Below, piece after piece: positions 29,501-41,748 of a DNA stretch of 64,000 nucleotides. This DNA is from Diplolepis rosae (Eukaryota; Arthropoda; Insecta; Hymenoptera; Diplolepididae). Each line of letters starts with the position of its first letter. The stretch's first letter is position 1. The notes beneath the pieces were generated by a model, which did not search any database, was not told where the DNA came from, and was given only the letters and a program-made list of their open reading frames with translations. The stretch lies in contig JAPYXD010000698.1 in assembly GCA_030998225.1 (NCBI GenBank), forward strand, positions 2,893,001 through 2,957,000, given 5' to 3'. Made by a program: the position numbers and the translations under genes.

Positions 29501-30325
29501 ATTAATGGAAAATCAGCCAGTGAAGCTGTTAATCAGCAAAAGTGTTCAAGCTGGAAATGATGTACTGCGAATACGGCCCACTCGAGTCGTTGACAGATCA
29601 AATTGTCGCAATTGTTTACCTCGTCAGCTTTCGTCGATCAGAGAGCACGAACTATCTAATATCTCTGCTAAAACTAAATGTCAACTCAACAACAAATATT
29701 TAGCATTTCCAATCACACGTCACGCTTATTTGTTATTCAGAAGATAATCTGATAATGCTCATAATTTTTCCAAATGAGACGATTGTTTTGTCATTAATTT
29801 CTCTTAACATTATAAAAAAGAAACGATAATTTTTACTTTGAAATTTAAAATTCCCGCCAATTACCACATTCTCCGCCAACAGAAAACGAAGTTTTATCAA
29901 AATAAATCTGTCAAAATTTAAGAAATGATTAATAATATGAATGCATTCAATAGAGATTATAACAAGGTTAGTTTGAAGGTTAAGCAATGTGAATTTTTGC
30001 AATTAATGATAAAATAACATCATACCTACTATTTTGACTTTCATGGCACACGTGTGTTTTATTTGTCTTCACAAACTACCGTTGCTGTCACTGATTCAAA
30101 TTGATATATTTGATTTTTGAAAAAAATGATGGATTTTCATTTTATTTTCAATTTTTCATACAAAATGATTTTAAGTTATTGTTACGTTACCAATCGAAGT
30201 GTGACAGTAATTTTTACTTAGAAAAATATTTCTGCAAAGGGTTACCGTAATTTATGGTAATATAAGGGTAATTTTTACGTTACATTACCAGAAAATAAAC
30301 TACCGGTAATTTCATATCTCTAGGT
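29501..30325. other. AT-rich sequence without a recognised gene
   Basis: An 80-codon frame at 29505-29747 has no recognisable features. 30180-30300 has scattered TTACCGTAAT/GGTAATTT motifs. The last 8 bases (CTCTAGGT) are the left target duplication of the P-type element. Confidence 0.4.
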
Positions 30326-33300
30326 CAGCCCTGTCCGACTAAAAACAAAATGGCGGTTCCTTAGTGATTATAGTTTCTATGTGCGAAGTTTCCTCACCAG
30401 GGCGGCGCTGCACGCGGCACGCTCTACAAAGCATTGTACTAATAGACAAATATTTAAAAAATTTTAAATAATTAAGTTTCTGAACAATATGAAATGAAAA
30501 AATGTTCCTAAAATGATTCTAGGACATAAAATACACATTTTGCATAAATCAATTAATACAAAATAAAAAAAAGAACACATTAAACTTCGTAAAATATATA
30601 CTATGGATACGCATGAAGAATTCTTGAGACCCTGAACAAAATTTTTTTTTGTTATTCCCATATAATTGAAAATATATTTAAAAATAAATAAAAAGCTTAA
30701 GCTTATAAATAGAAGTATTTTCCATTTTTATTTTCCAGCTTCAAACGAATGAAATGAAAAATAAATATTTTGTTAAGCCCTGTGTTCAACATAAAAAACC
30801 ATGCGAAGGGAAATATTTACTGAATTAAAAATTTGTAAATGTAACAAAAAATATTCATTACTATAAAATTTGCTAGTACATATTTTTAACATATTTTAAA
30901 TTTTTAACATGTACAGATCGTTGATGACTAGTTAAGTGTCGCAAAGCTTGGCATGCTTTTTTTTTCAAAACCCTAAATTTTTAAATTTCAGCCATTTCCT
31001 GTCTTACGAATTGTCTCATTCTTATTTAAAATAAAATTAAATCACATATGCTAACATCTCTACAGCTTCATTGGCATGTTCTTTGCATTGAAAAATAAAT
31101 TTTGTTTCACATGACAAAAAATATTTATTACTATACAATTTGCTAGTACATATTTTTAACATATTTTAAATTTTTAACATGTACAGATCGATGATGACTA
31201 GTTAAGTGTGGCAAAGCTTGGCATGCTTTTTTTCAAGTCGCTAAATTTTTAAATTTCAGCCATTTCCTGTCTTACGAATTATCTTATTCTTATTTAAAAT
31301 AAAATTAAATCACATATGCTAACATCTCTACAGCTTCATTGGCATGTTCTTTGCATTGAAAAATAAATTTTTTTTCATCAGATGAAATTAAATCGTCTAG
31401 AATTAGATCAAAAGAATTGCTAGACCCGCAATGTTTGTTAAATAGATATTCGACAACTGTGATAAGCTTGTATAACTTAACATTTGGATCTATGAAATCT
31501 TTATTTATTTTTGCAAATCTACTGAAACTTTCAGGTAACTGATCACAAGAAAAAGATATCGTATCTGCATTAATCTCAGAAGTAGTCAAAAATGCATTTA
31601 AGCATGTCGAACACTGAGTGTGCTGTTTAATGTAAGCAGTTATACGACCAGTTGTGTAAAAAATCAAACAATCTCTAACAGCTGATAAAGCATAATCGTG
31701 CGCTACTGCATCTACAAAATCATTAAAATCAGTGTCTTCACAATCGATTATTGCTTTTAACTTTTCTCGAATTTCTTGAATTGCGCTTTTACTATTCGAC
31801 TGATGTAATTCTTTCAATTTTGAAATTGTTATTAAGGGCTGTGGAGGGTTGCCATCGAAAGTACTACAATTTCCAAGCTTTGGAGGTTTCAAAATGCTAA
31901 AGGCAGCTAATATCTTGTATATTTGCAAGAAGGTTGGTGTACAAGGATGATCATTTGTTCCTCCAGCTAATCTGATAGTACCAAAAAATCTCTTAACAAA
32001 AGGAAAGGAACAAAAAATTAGTGAAACTTTCATATAGTATTGATAATATTCCATTCGAAATCTCATACTGAATAAAATATTTTTATCTTGTTCAGTTAAA
32101 TTTTCTGAAATTAAGGAAGCTAAAGAAATACTAAATGGATTTTGAATGCAACATCAACGACACTATATTTCTTATACAAATCCATTTTGTAAAAAAATAT
32201 AAAAGTGCTTTCTTCGATATTTATATTTCACTGGATGAATTCGGATGAAATGGAATGGATTGAAGGGATATAAAGATAAATTTTGGAGTTAAATAAGTAC
32301 CGTGATGATTAATATGAACGTATCTGGAAATAAAATATTAGACCAGATTTTATATAAAGATATTTTATTATACGCGTAAAAAATACTAAGTATGAACTAA
32401 TTAAAATAAATATTTTAATATTATTATTATAAACGGTAGTTTATCTTTCCTGCAAAACACGTCATATTAAAATGAATACATATGTTCATATTTTTCCGCG
32501 AAGTTCAATACTTACAAAAATTGATTGAATATAATGAAAAAAGACGAAGAAAATCAGCTATATCTGATAAAGTATCTAATATATCTATATTCCCTGTACG
32601 AAATATGTCGAACATAACCGAAGACATATATACATATGTTAAAAATATGTACTAGCAAATTGTATAGTAATAAATATTTTTTGTCATGTGAAACAAAATT
32701 TATTTTTCAATGCAAAGAACATGCCAATGAAGCTGTAGAGATGTTAGCATATGTGATTTAATTTTATTTTAAATAAGAATGAGACAATTCGTAAGACAGG
32801 AAATGGCTGAAATTTAAAAATTTAGGGTTTTGAAAAAAAAAGCATGCCAAGCTTTGCGACACTTAACTAGTCATCAACGATCTGTACATGTTAAAAATTT
32901 AAAATATGTTAAAAATATGTACTAGCAAATTTTATAGTAATGAATATTTTTTGTTACATTTACAAATTTTTAATTCAGTAAATATTTCCCTTCGCATGGT
33001 TTTTTATGTTGAACGCAGGGCTTAACAACATTTTTTTTTTTCATTTCATTCGTTTGAAGCTGGAAAATAAAAATGGAAAATACTTCTATTTATAAGCTTA
33101 AGCTTTTTATTTATTTTTAAATATATTTTCAATTATATGGGAATAACATAAAAAAAATTTTGTTCAGGGTCTCAAGAATTCTTCATGCGTATCCACAGTA
33201 TATATTTTACGAAGTTTAATGTGTTCTTTTTTTTATTTTGTATTAATTGATTTATGCAAAATGTGCATTTTATGTCCTAGAATCATTTTAGGAACATTTT

Positions 33301-33484
33301 TTCATTTCATATTGTTCAGAAACTTAATTATTTAACATTTTTTAAATATTTGTCTATTAGTACAATGCTTTGTAAAGCGTGCCGCGTGCAGCGCTTCCCT
33401 GGTGAGAAAACTTCGCACATAGAAACTATAATCACTAAGGGAATCAAGTTCTCGCCGTTGCAGGCAGGGAGTCGGATAGGGCAG
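30326..33484 (-). mobile_element. P-superfamily element copy A, 3159 bp, 8-bp TSD CTCTAGGT
   Basis: Starts CAGCCCTGTCCGAC and ends in inverted GTCGGATAGGGCAG. The exact duplication CTCTAGGT flanks it (30318-30325, 33485-33492), as expected for P elements. Inverted arms of about 700-800 bp (30370-31080 and 32640-33450) include a copy of the 3' end of the transposase gene at both ends. A partial tandem duplication of the coding end lies at 31040-31330. Confidence 0.87.
31305..32105 (-). pseudogene. P-type (THAP9-like) transposase, C-terminal part
   Basis: Open for more than 250 codons. Key stretches: NLTEQDKNILFS, FFGTIRLAGGTNDHPCTP (the conserved FFG-x-R-x-GG-x-ND-P region of P transposases), LKPPKLGNC, and QCSTCLNAF, a Cys pair like those near the C-terminus of the family. 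The THAP domain and the first catalytic part are absent, so it cannot encode a full transposase. The frame itself is intact, unlike copy B, suggesting fairly recent insertion. Confidence 0.78.
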
Positions 33485-33582
33485 CTCTAGGTAGAAAACC
33501 ATGAAATTTCCAAGGTCCTACTGTAGTCAAAACATTCTCGATATATCTTTTCTTCCGGCTTGTTTCGTTTCTTCATTCCATA

Positions 33583-33743
33583 AGGAGGAATTGCACCTCT
33601 GCATGCAGGCATTTTGCATGCAGGTTACCATGGTAACATACAAGAGAGTATGAGACCAACAATTTTCTTGTTTCTTTCCCACTAATATGTTACCATGATA
33701 ATCTGCATGCATAATGCGTGCATGCAGAGGTGTAATTCCTCCT
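33583..33743. mobile_element. PIF/Harbinger-like MITE, relative of 18885-19030
   Basis: AGGAGGAATTGCACCTCTGC start and inverted end, with the same ACCATGGTAAC and GCATGC core. Flanks are ATA and TTA, so the 3-bp duplication is imperfect here. It directly abuts the next MITE. Confidence 0.75.
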
Positions 33744-33746
33744 TTA

Positions 33747-33910
33747 TGGTGCATTTATACCTCTGTCTGCCTGACCGGTGCGGACAGAAAATACATAAGA
33801 GTAAAGGAGACAGACAGTGTAAAATTGGACAAAAAGAAAATATCTGTCTTGTTTGCTCTTATGTTTTTTCTGTCCGCACCGGTCAGGCAGACAGAGGTAT
33901 AAATGCACCA
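33747..33910. mobile_element. MITE, 164 bp, TSD TTA
   Basis: Inverted ends TGGTGCATTTATACCTCTGT, with arms of about 50 bp including CTGACCGGTGCGGACAG. TTA on both sides (33744-33746, 33911-33913) again suits PIF/Harbinger. It lies about 360 bases upstream of the helicase start codon. Confidence 0.8.
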
Positions 33911-33927
33911 TTATACCCAACTAGACA

Positions 33928-34012
33928 TGTAAAATTAGTTGTGTGTCCTCCTTTAATCTATAGACGTCACTAGAGGTTAAAGGAGGACATACGACATACA
34001 GGTAATTTCACA
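33928..34012. mobile_element. Short foldback related to 22178-22315
   Basis: TGTAAAATTAGTTGTGTGTC with TCCTCCTTTAAT core and a diverged inverted arm ending ATTTCACA. Together with the two MITEs it forms a 430-bp cluster in the helicase upstream region. Confidence 0.55.
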
Positions 34013-34268
34013 TTTCTTTCCCCAACATCTGGAATCCAGAGCAGAGATCCGGGATCCAGGCAATCCACAATTGATAGCGTCTAAAGTGGTCTAGAGCAGT
34101 CCAAAGTGGTTCAGAATTTGCATTGGAAGGATTTATAGTGATTTTGATACTTGCACAAGTTCGCATGAGATTGAATTTGTAGCCTTCGTGTATAAATTGT
34201 CAAGAGATAAAGTTTATTCGTTGAAATAGGTTAACAGTGTTTCAAAGAGTAACAGAAAATCAATCGCC
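34013..34268 (+). promoter_or_regulatory. Upstream region and 5' UTR of the helicase gene
   Basis: 256 bases between the MITE cluster and the ATG. It must contain the core promoter unless that is upstream of the MITEs. Contains tandem-like GATCCGGGATCC and repeated AAAGTGGTCTAGA/AAAGTGGTTCAGA (about 34082-34120). No TATA box was assigned. Confidence 0.35.
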
Positions 34269-37200
34269 ATGGGTGATATAAAATCATTTTTACATCAGTG
34301 GTGTGTCAAAAATAGCAAAGAACCACAATTTGATGTTCGACCGACCGGTAAGCATTCAAAAAGTATTTTTCCTTAAATCAAATTATTACATTATTAACTA
34401 TCATACCAATAAAAATTTTTATCCTATCTTTATATATTAGATTTTTTATAGCCCAAAAGTATAATTTCTTATGCTACTTATAGTTACTTATTTTCCCAAT
34501 TTATATACATATTTTCATAATCATTTATCTATATTTCTAAAGGCTTCTTTTATATGGAATATATTCAAGAATATTTGATTAAACTACAATAAAAATTAAT
34601 TTTTACAGGTCCTAAACATCGTCAGAGATTTCTCTGTGAATTGCGAGTTTCTGGATTTGATTATGTAGGTGCCGGTAACTCTACAAATAAAAAAGATGCA
34701 ATGGGAAATGCTTCTCGTGATTTCATTAGTTATCTTGTTCGAAATGGACATGTTAATCGGAATGATGTTCCTGGCGATCTTGGACCAGCGGCTCAAATTC
34801 CAGAAGCCACTGATGGATTCAATTCGCAGCCTAAAGGTCCTGTAAAATCGGTTTTTAGCGATGGAATGGGCCCGAATGATATCGGACAAGCTTATAGACC
34901 ATACAACGAGGGAGGGCAGAGTAATTATACTTATCTGGATAGAATTGCTGATCAAAAAAAGGTAGAGGATGCCGAAGACGTGGACGTTAATTCTGGAATT
35001 CATGGGAATTGGACTATGGAAAATGCCAAATCTAAATTGCACCAGTTTATGCAGACCAATAAAATCAGTGCTGATTACAAGTATACTCCGGTTGGTCCTG
35101 ACCATACGAGGTATGCACTTTCCACATTAATTGCAAAATTTTTCATTCTTTTCTTATTCCAGGGATCATTGTAGAGGTTTTAAGACGAAATTACCTTTTG
35201 ACTGATTTATCAGCTGAATGGTGTGGATTTAGAAAACAATTATTTGAATATTACGTAATCGTTTTCTATCAAATGTAAATTAAATTATATAAAATTTTAT
35301 CAGTTTTATTGAAAGGAAAAAGCAAACAAAAGAAAATATATTTGAGGGAAATCATATTTTGAGAGGAAATATAGTCTATTTGAATCAATGAAAGTTGAAA
35401 AATATTTGAAGACTATTCTTTCTCTCAGAAGCATAATTGAAATCATTTCAGGGATTAAAATCTGACCTGAAATCCAAAATTTGAAATAACAAGGAGTATG
35501 TAAGAACTAAGTTGAAGAAATGAGAAAAATAAGTTTTGCATATTCTTTCCACTGTAACTTTTGTGAAAATTTTTTCAGTGGGTAGAATATGAATAAAAAT
35601 ATTTAACAAGGTGTGACAATATAGGTCAAAATCTAATTTTGTCTTTGTTTCTCTCGTCTATTTTTGACCTTAAAGATTAATTAAACGGGCCCTTCTCGTT
35701 TAAGACACTGTTGAATTTCACCGAGACCACTTTGGAGTACACCATGCATGAAATATTAACACCAGCCCAAGAGTGAAAATAAATCTCTTGAGCAAGGCTG
35801 TGAACGATGAATAACCAAAGCTTTTATTGAAATAATTCAATAATGGTTTTGGTGCTATCAATTGCAGAAATATGAACAATGTGCTCCAATATGGTTTCGG
35901 CTGACTTCTAGTGGTGAGTTTCATCGTTTTCTTATGGAGTAAATTTTCTTTTTTTCTAATAATTACATTTTAAGAACCCACATTATAAGTTACAATTATT
36001 TTTTACAGGAGCTTCATGGCTGAGATGAAATTCTACGTTAACCAACTAAAAAGAAGTAAGCCTCCAGTTTTTAACAATAATTAAATAAATAGATGTTTAA
36101 CTTGAGTTGGATAATATTTAAATAACTGTTGCAGCCATCGTTGGACGAGAGACAGCTTCGAATAAGCAAACAGCTTCCAAAAGCTGTGCATTATCGATTG
36201 TTAGACAATTATATCATCTCGGTGTTATTGAAGCTTTCAGCGGAACTTTAAAAAAGAACAAAGAAGCTGATCAAATGAAACCTTATCCAGTAAAAATTAG
36301 TCCAGAACTCGAGGGCGAGATCTTTAATATTTTAGATGGGTTACAGATCAGTCCAGTCAATGTCGATCAGAAACCGGTAGGTGGCTTCAATTAAATCTTA
36401 TAACGAATGAATCTTGAATAAAACGTAACATCTCTGAATATTAGTAAAACTTGTATTTCCTTTTAATCTCTAGTTAATTCCCATCAAGAAAGAGGAAAAT
36501 AGAGAAAACGTATCAATCCCTGGAATATCCCTTATAACTGACCATGTTTTGGACGATTTCATGTCAAGTGTACCACAACCTGCTGGTGTAGTAAGTTGGT
36601 CTCCTCCCCAACCAAATTGGAATCCTTGGACTGGTTGCAACATTGATGAAGGACCCTTGGCGTCGATACATTTGGACAAATTGTCAGAGGATTTGATGAA
36701 TACCGAAAGAGAGAGATTGCAGCAAGAAGTTAGCTTGCAAAAGAGCATTAAAGAAAGATCTACACTTCCTGTTTTTGCAAAAAAAAGTGAGATTATGGCT
36801 GCGATTAACGAAAATCCTGTAATAATCATCAGAGGAAATACCGGTTGTGGTAAAACGACCCAAGTTTGCCAGTTTATCCTCGATGACTATATTCTTTCAG
36901 GACAAGGTGCTTATTGTTCTGTTGCTATTACGCAGCCGAGAAGAATTTCAGCTGTATCAGTTGCTGATAGAGTGGCTGCTGAGAGATGTGAGAGTTTGGG
37001 TCAATCTGTTGGCTACTCTGTAAGATTTGAATCTTGTCTACCTAGACCTTATGGTAGCATAATGTTCTGCACTGTAGGAGTACTTCTGAGGAAATTGGAA
37101 GGTGGTTTAAGAGGAGTATCTCATGTAATAGTTGACGAAATTCATGAACGGGATGTCAATTCTGATTTTATAATGGTTGTGTTACGAGACATGATTCACC

Positions 37201-39786
37201 GCTACCCGGATTTGCGAATAATACTCATGTCAGCAACGATAGATACAACGTTATTTAGTCAATATTTTAACAACTGTCCTGTCATTGAAATACCAGGCAG
37301 ATCATATCCAGTGCAAGAATATTTTTTAGAAGACTGTATTCAAATGACAAACTTTGTTCCTACAGCAGAGACGAAAAAACGCAAGACTCGCGATTCTGAA
37401 GATAATCCAACAGACGGAGAACCAGAAGAAAATCTAAACAAAATGATTCCTGCAGGATACAGCCCCAGTGTGAAGAATGCCATGGCTCAGCTCCCAGAAA
37501 AAGAAATCAGTTTTGAACTTATAGAAGGCCTTTTAAAATACATCAAGGATCAAAATGTACCCGGAGCTGTGCTGATATTCTTGCCAGGATGGAATCTTAT
37601 ATTCGCTATGATGAAACATTTACAGCAACACCCTATTTTTGGAGGATCAGGATACTTTATCATCCCTTTACACTCTCAGCTGCCTAGAGAAGATCAGCGA
37701 AAGGTATTTGAACCGGTTCCTCCGAATGTGACAAAGATTATTCTGTCTACAAATATTGCAGAAACTTCCATCACGATTAATGACGTAGTCTACGTGATTG
37801 ACTCCTGTAAAGCAAAAATGAAGCTTTTCACTTCCCATAATAACATGACCAACTATGCTACTGTCTGGGCCAGTAAAACTAATCTTGAACAACGCAAAGG
37901 TCGTGCAGGTCGTGTCAGGCCTGGTTTTTGTTTCCACCTTTGCTCCAAAGCCCGATACGCTAAATTAGATGACCATATGACCCCAGAAATGTTCAGAACT
38001 CCATTGCACGAGTTGGCTTTAAGTATTAAGTTGCTCAGGCTGGGAAGCATTGGCCAGTTCCTTTCTAAGGCTATTGAACCACCTCCTATAGACGCTGTGA
38101 TTGAAGCTGAAGTTATGTTGAGAGGTAATTGCAATACAATGTTTTTTCTAAAATTATATTCACAAAATTATTTTCAACACAAGCTCTTCATGCTCATTTA
38201 AATCTACCCTTTTACTTTGCAGAAATGAAGTGCTTGGATAAAAATGACGAGCTGACCCCACTTGGAAAAATATTGGCACGTTTGCCTATCGAGCCTCGAC
38301 TAGGTAAAATGATGATTCTGGGATGTATGTTCCGAGTCGGAGATGCTCTTTCAACCATGGCTGCGAACAGTACAACCTTCCCGGAAGTTTATAATATGGG
38401 CCCAGATACAAGAAGATTAACTTACCAGCAGAAAGCATTTGCTGGAGCTAGATATAGTGACCACGTCGCTATGCTTAATGCTTTCCAAACTTGGGAGGAA
38501 GTTAGATCTCGTGGTGAACTCGCTGAACAAAGGTTCTGTGATAATAAAAATCTGAGTCTACCTACCTTGAGAGTTACTTGGGAAGCAAAAGCAAGTTTAC
38601 CAATGTTTTTATTTTTTAATTTATAAATCTTATAACTTTATATTTACAAAATACCAAAAAATTAACTTTCTATTTGTTACAAATTTTTAATAATATAGAA
38701 GTTTCTTACTAGTCTAATGATATTTAACTTTAATTTACAGAATCAGTTGCAAGCTCTTTTGACGACGGCTGGGTTCCCAGAAGAGACACTCTGCCCAACT
38801 CCGCTTAATTATCAAGCTGGAGCCGACGTGAGACTCGATACTATCACAGCTTTACTTTGCATGGGACTTTATCCCAATGTCTGTTATCACAAGGAAAAGA
38901 GGAAAGTACTAACGACTGAATCGAAGGCTGCTTTAATTCACAAGACGTCTGTAAACTGCAGCAATTTCGAGCAAAATTTCCCATTCCCGTTTTTTGTCTT
39001 TGGAGAGAAGGTAATGATTTTTAAGGATTTTAACAGACTTATATATATTCTTCTAGATATGTATTTTTTGTTTCTTTTTATAATTTTTTATTTGTAAATA
39101 TTTTTTGCAAATAGTATTGTTTTGTATTCAAAAATTTCTATATTATTTTTGTACAGATTAGAACGAGGGCCGTATCTTGTAAACAAATGACGATGGTCTC
39201 TCCGATACATTTACTGCTCTTTGGTTCGCGAAAAGTGGAGTACGTCGATGGAGTAGTGAGATTAGATAACTGGATTAATTTAGATATGATTCCACAAACT
39301 GCAGCAGCAATCGTAGCTTTGAGGCCAGCTTTGGAAAGCTTGGTTATCAGAGCTGCTAAAGATCCTGAAGCAATTCTTGAACTCAGTCCCCTTGAAGAAA
39401 AGACACTAGCTATTATAAAGTCCTTATGTGGGATGAACGCTGGTCGTTATGAAATGGACCCTATAATTGGAGGAGGATTTCAGCCGCGAAGGCCTCCAAG
39501 AGGACACGTTACTGGTTTCACAGGAGACAATGGCCCACCACCAAAGTTGATGAGAGGAAGTGGAGGATTTGGAAGAGGCGGTGGCGGTGGTGGGAACTTT
39601 GGAGAAAATGGTGGTTTTAGAGGTAATGGAGGTTTTAGAGGCAATGGAGGTTTTAGAGGCAATGGTGGAAGCTTTAGAGGCAATAGTGGGTCTATGGGGT
39701 ATCATGGAGGTTTTGAAAATCGTGGTTTTAATAGAGGCAGTAGAGGTGGAAATAGAGGAGGTCGAGGATTCCGAGGAGGATATTAG
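34269..39786 (+). CDS. mle: Maleless/DHX9 ATP-dependent RNA helicase A, complete, 8 exons
   Basis: Exons: 34269-34347, 34609-35110, 36009-36055, 36135-36376, 36474-38124, 38223-38590, 38741-39010, 39157-39786; 3789 nt, 1262 aa, all phases closing. Domains: dsRBD1 (about residues 3-75), dsRBD2 (about 162-245), then the DEAH helicase core with GNTGCGKTT (Walker A, about 411), DEIH (about 511), SAT (about 541), NIAETSIT (about 717) and QRKGRAGR (about 762), followed by the winged-helix/HA2 and OB parts and a Gly-rich C-terminus of GGFRGNGG repeats (about 1157-1262). DHX9 unwinds dsRNA and RNA-DNA hybrids in the nucleus; in Drosophila MLE remodels roX RNA for dosage compensation. Whether it does so here is unknown. 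The intron after 38590 uses a GC donor (AAA|GCAAGT); the nearest GT would shift the frame out of the conserved [13 protein letters not shown]. Confidence 0.97.
38591..38740 (+). other. GC-AG intron in the helicase gene
   Basis: Donor GCAAGT after AAA, acceptor AATTTACAG. Phase 0 joins WEAK to NQLQALL, the sequence expected for the family. Otherwise ordinary AT-rich intron. Confidence 0.85.
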
Positions 39787-40183
39787 TTTATGAACTAGTT
39801 ATAGAATTTATATGTATTCGTATTGGCGACCTATTTTTCGCATTATATAGATTTATCTAAAAACATCTATCATGATAAATATTTTTAAAAATGTGAAACC
39901 GAAGGTCTCTTAATTTCAGTATTATTTATAAATTTAGTTGTATGTATGTCTAACTACCTATCTTCATTAAAAAGTCAGCGTTGTTAATTTTCCGTTGGAA
40001 AAGAGTAGTTGTGTTCTTTATTTTGTAATAATAACATTCCTCAAAATTACTTTGTAATACGAATGTTATTTAGCAATAAAATTGACATTTTTTTCTAAAA
40101 TTAAGTTTTTTCTTATTTTTTTCTGAAGCCAGGCGTCACTCAGTGAAGAACCTAGAAATTTATTTTTAGTATAAGGCCATGAA
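39787..40183 (+). terminator. 3' UTR and poly(A) signal of the helicase gene
   Basis: AATAAA at 40075-40080 followed by T-rich sequence. The next transposon starts about 100 bases later (40184). Confidence 0.7.
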
Positions 40184-40252
40184 CAGCCCTATCCGACTCC
40201 CTGCCCATCCCTGCCTGCAACGGCGAGAATTTGATTCCCTTAGTGATTACAG

Positions 40253-40628
40253 TTTCTATGTGCGAAGTTTTCTCACCAGAGCAGCGCTGCACGCGGCACG
40301 CTCTACAAAGCATTGTACTAATAGACAAATATTTAAAAAATTTTAAATAATTAAGTTTCTGAACAATATGAAATGAAAAAATGTTCCTAAAATGATTCTA
40401 GGACATAAAATACACATTTTGCATAAATCAATTAATACAGTTTCTATGTGCGAAGTTTTCTCACCAGAGCAGCGCTGCACGCGGCACGCTCTACAAAGCA
40501 TTGTACTAATAGACAAATATTTAAAAAATTTTAAATAATTAAGTTTCTGAACAATATGAAATGAAAAAATGTTCCTAAAATGATTCTAGGACATAAAATA
40601 CACATTTTGCATAAATCAATTAATACAA
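40253..40628. repeat. 188-bp tandem duplication in element B
   Basis: TTTCTATGTGCGAAG to TTAATACAG occurs twice in a row (40253-40440, 40441-40628), almost identical. It is absent from copy A and from the opposite arm, so it arose after the copies separated. Confidence 0.88.
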
Positions 40629-41748
40629 AATAAAAAAAAGAACACATTAAACTTCGTAAAATATATACTGTGGATACGCATGAAGAATTCTTGAGACCCT
40701 GAACAAAATTTTTTTTATGTTATCCCCATATAACTGAAAATATATTTAAAAATAAATAAAAAGCTTAAGCTTCTAAATAGAAGTATTTTCCATTAATATT
40801 TTCCAGCTTCAAACGAATGAAATGAAAAATAAATATTTTGTTAAGCCCTGTGTTCAACATAAAAAACCATGTGAAGGGAAATATATACTCAATTAAAAAT
40901 TTGTAAATGTAACAAAAAATATTCATTACTATAAAATTTGCTAGTACATATTTTTAACATATTTTAAAATTTTAACATGTACAGATCGATGATGACTAGT
41001 TAAGTGTCGCAAAGCTTGGCTGCTTTTTTTTCAAGCCGCTAAATTTTTTAATTTCAGACATTTCCTGTCTTTCGAATTGTCTCATTTTTATTTAAAATAA
41101 AATTAAATCACATATGCCTACATCTCTACAGCTTCATTGGCATGTTCCTTGCATTGAAAATTAATTTTTTTTTCATATGACAAAAAATGTTCATTACTAT
41201 AAAATTTGCTAGTACATATTTTTAACATATTTTAAATTTTTAACATGTACGTATCTGGAAATAAAATATTAGACCAGATTTTACATAAAGATATCTGATA
41301 AAGTATCTAATATATCTATATTCCCTGTACGAAATATGTCCAACATAACCGAAGACATATATATACATCTGTATTCATTTTAATATGACGTGTTTTGCAG
41401 GAAAGATAAACTACCGTTTATAATAATAATATTAAAATATTTATTTTAATTACTTTATACTTAGTATTTTTTACGCGTATAATAAAATATAGATACGTTC
41501 ATATTAATCATCACGGTACTTATAAATTCCAAAATTTATCTTTATATCCCTTCAATCCATTCCTTTTCATCCGAATTCTTGCAGTGAAATATAAATATCC
41601 AAGAAAGCACTTTTATATTTTTTTACAAAATGGATTTGTATAAGAAATATAGTGTCGTTGATTTTGTATTCAAAATCCATTTAGTATTTCTTTAGCTTCC
41701 TTAATTTCAGAAAATTTAACTGAACAAGATAAAAATATTTTATTCAGC

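Noticed and set aside
33695..33973. Overlapping 62- and 92-codon frames in the MITE pair
   Set aside because: They lie in inverted-repeat MITE arms and have no protein features.
35718..35924. 68-codon minus-strand frame in the second helicase intron
   Set aside because: Reads PKPYWSTLF and [11 protein letters not shown] but matches nothing I can name; no start or splice context. Possibly repeat debris.
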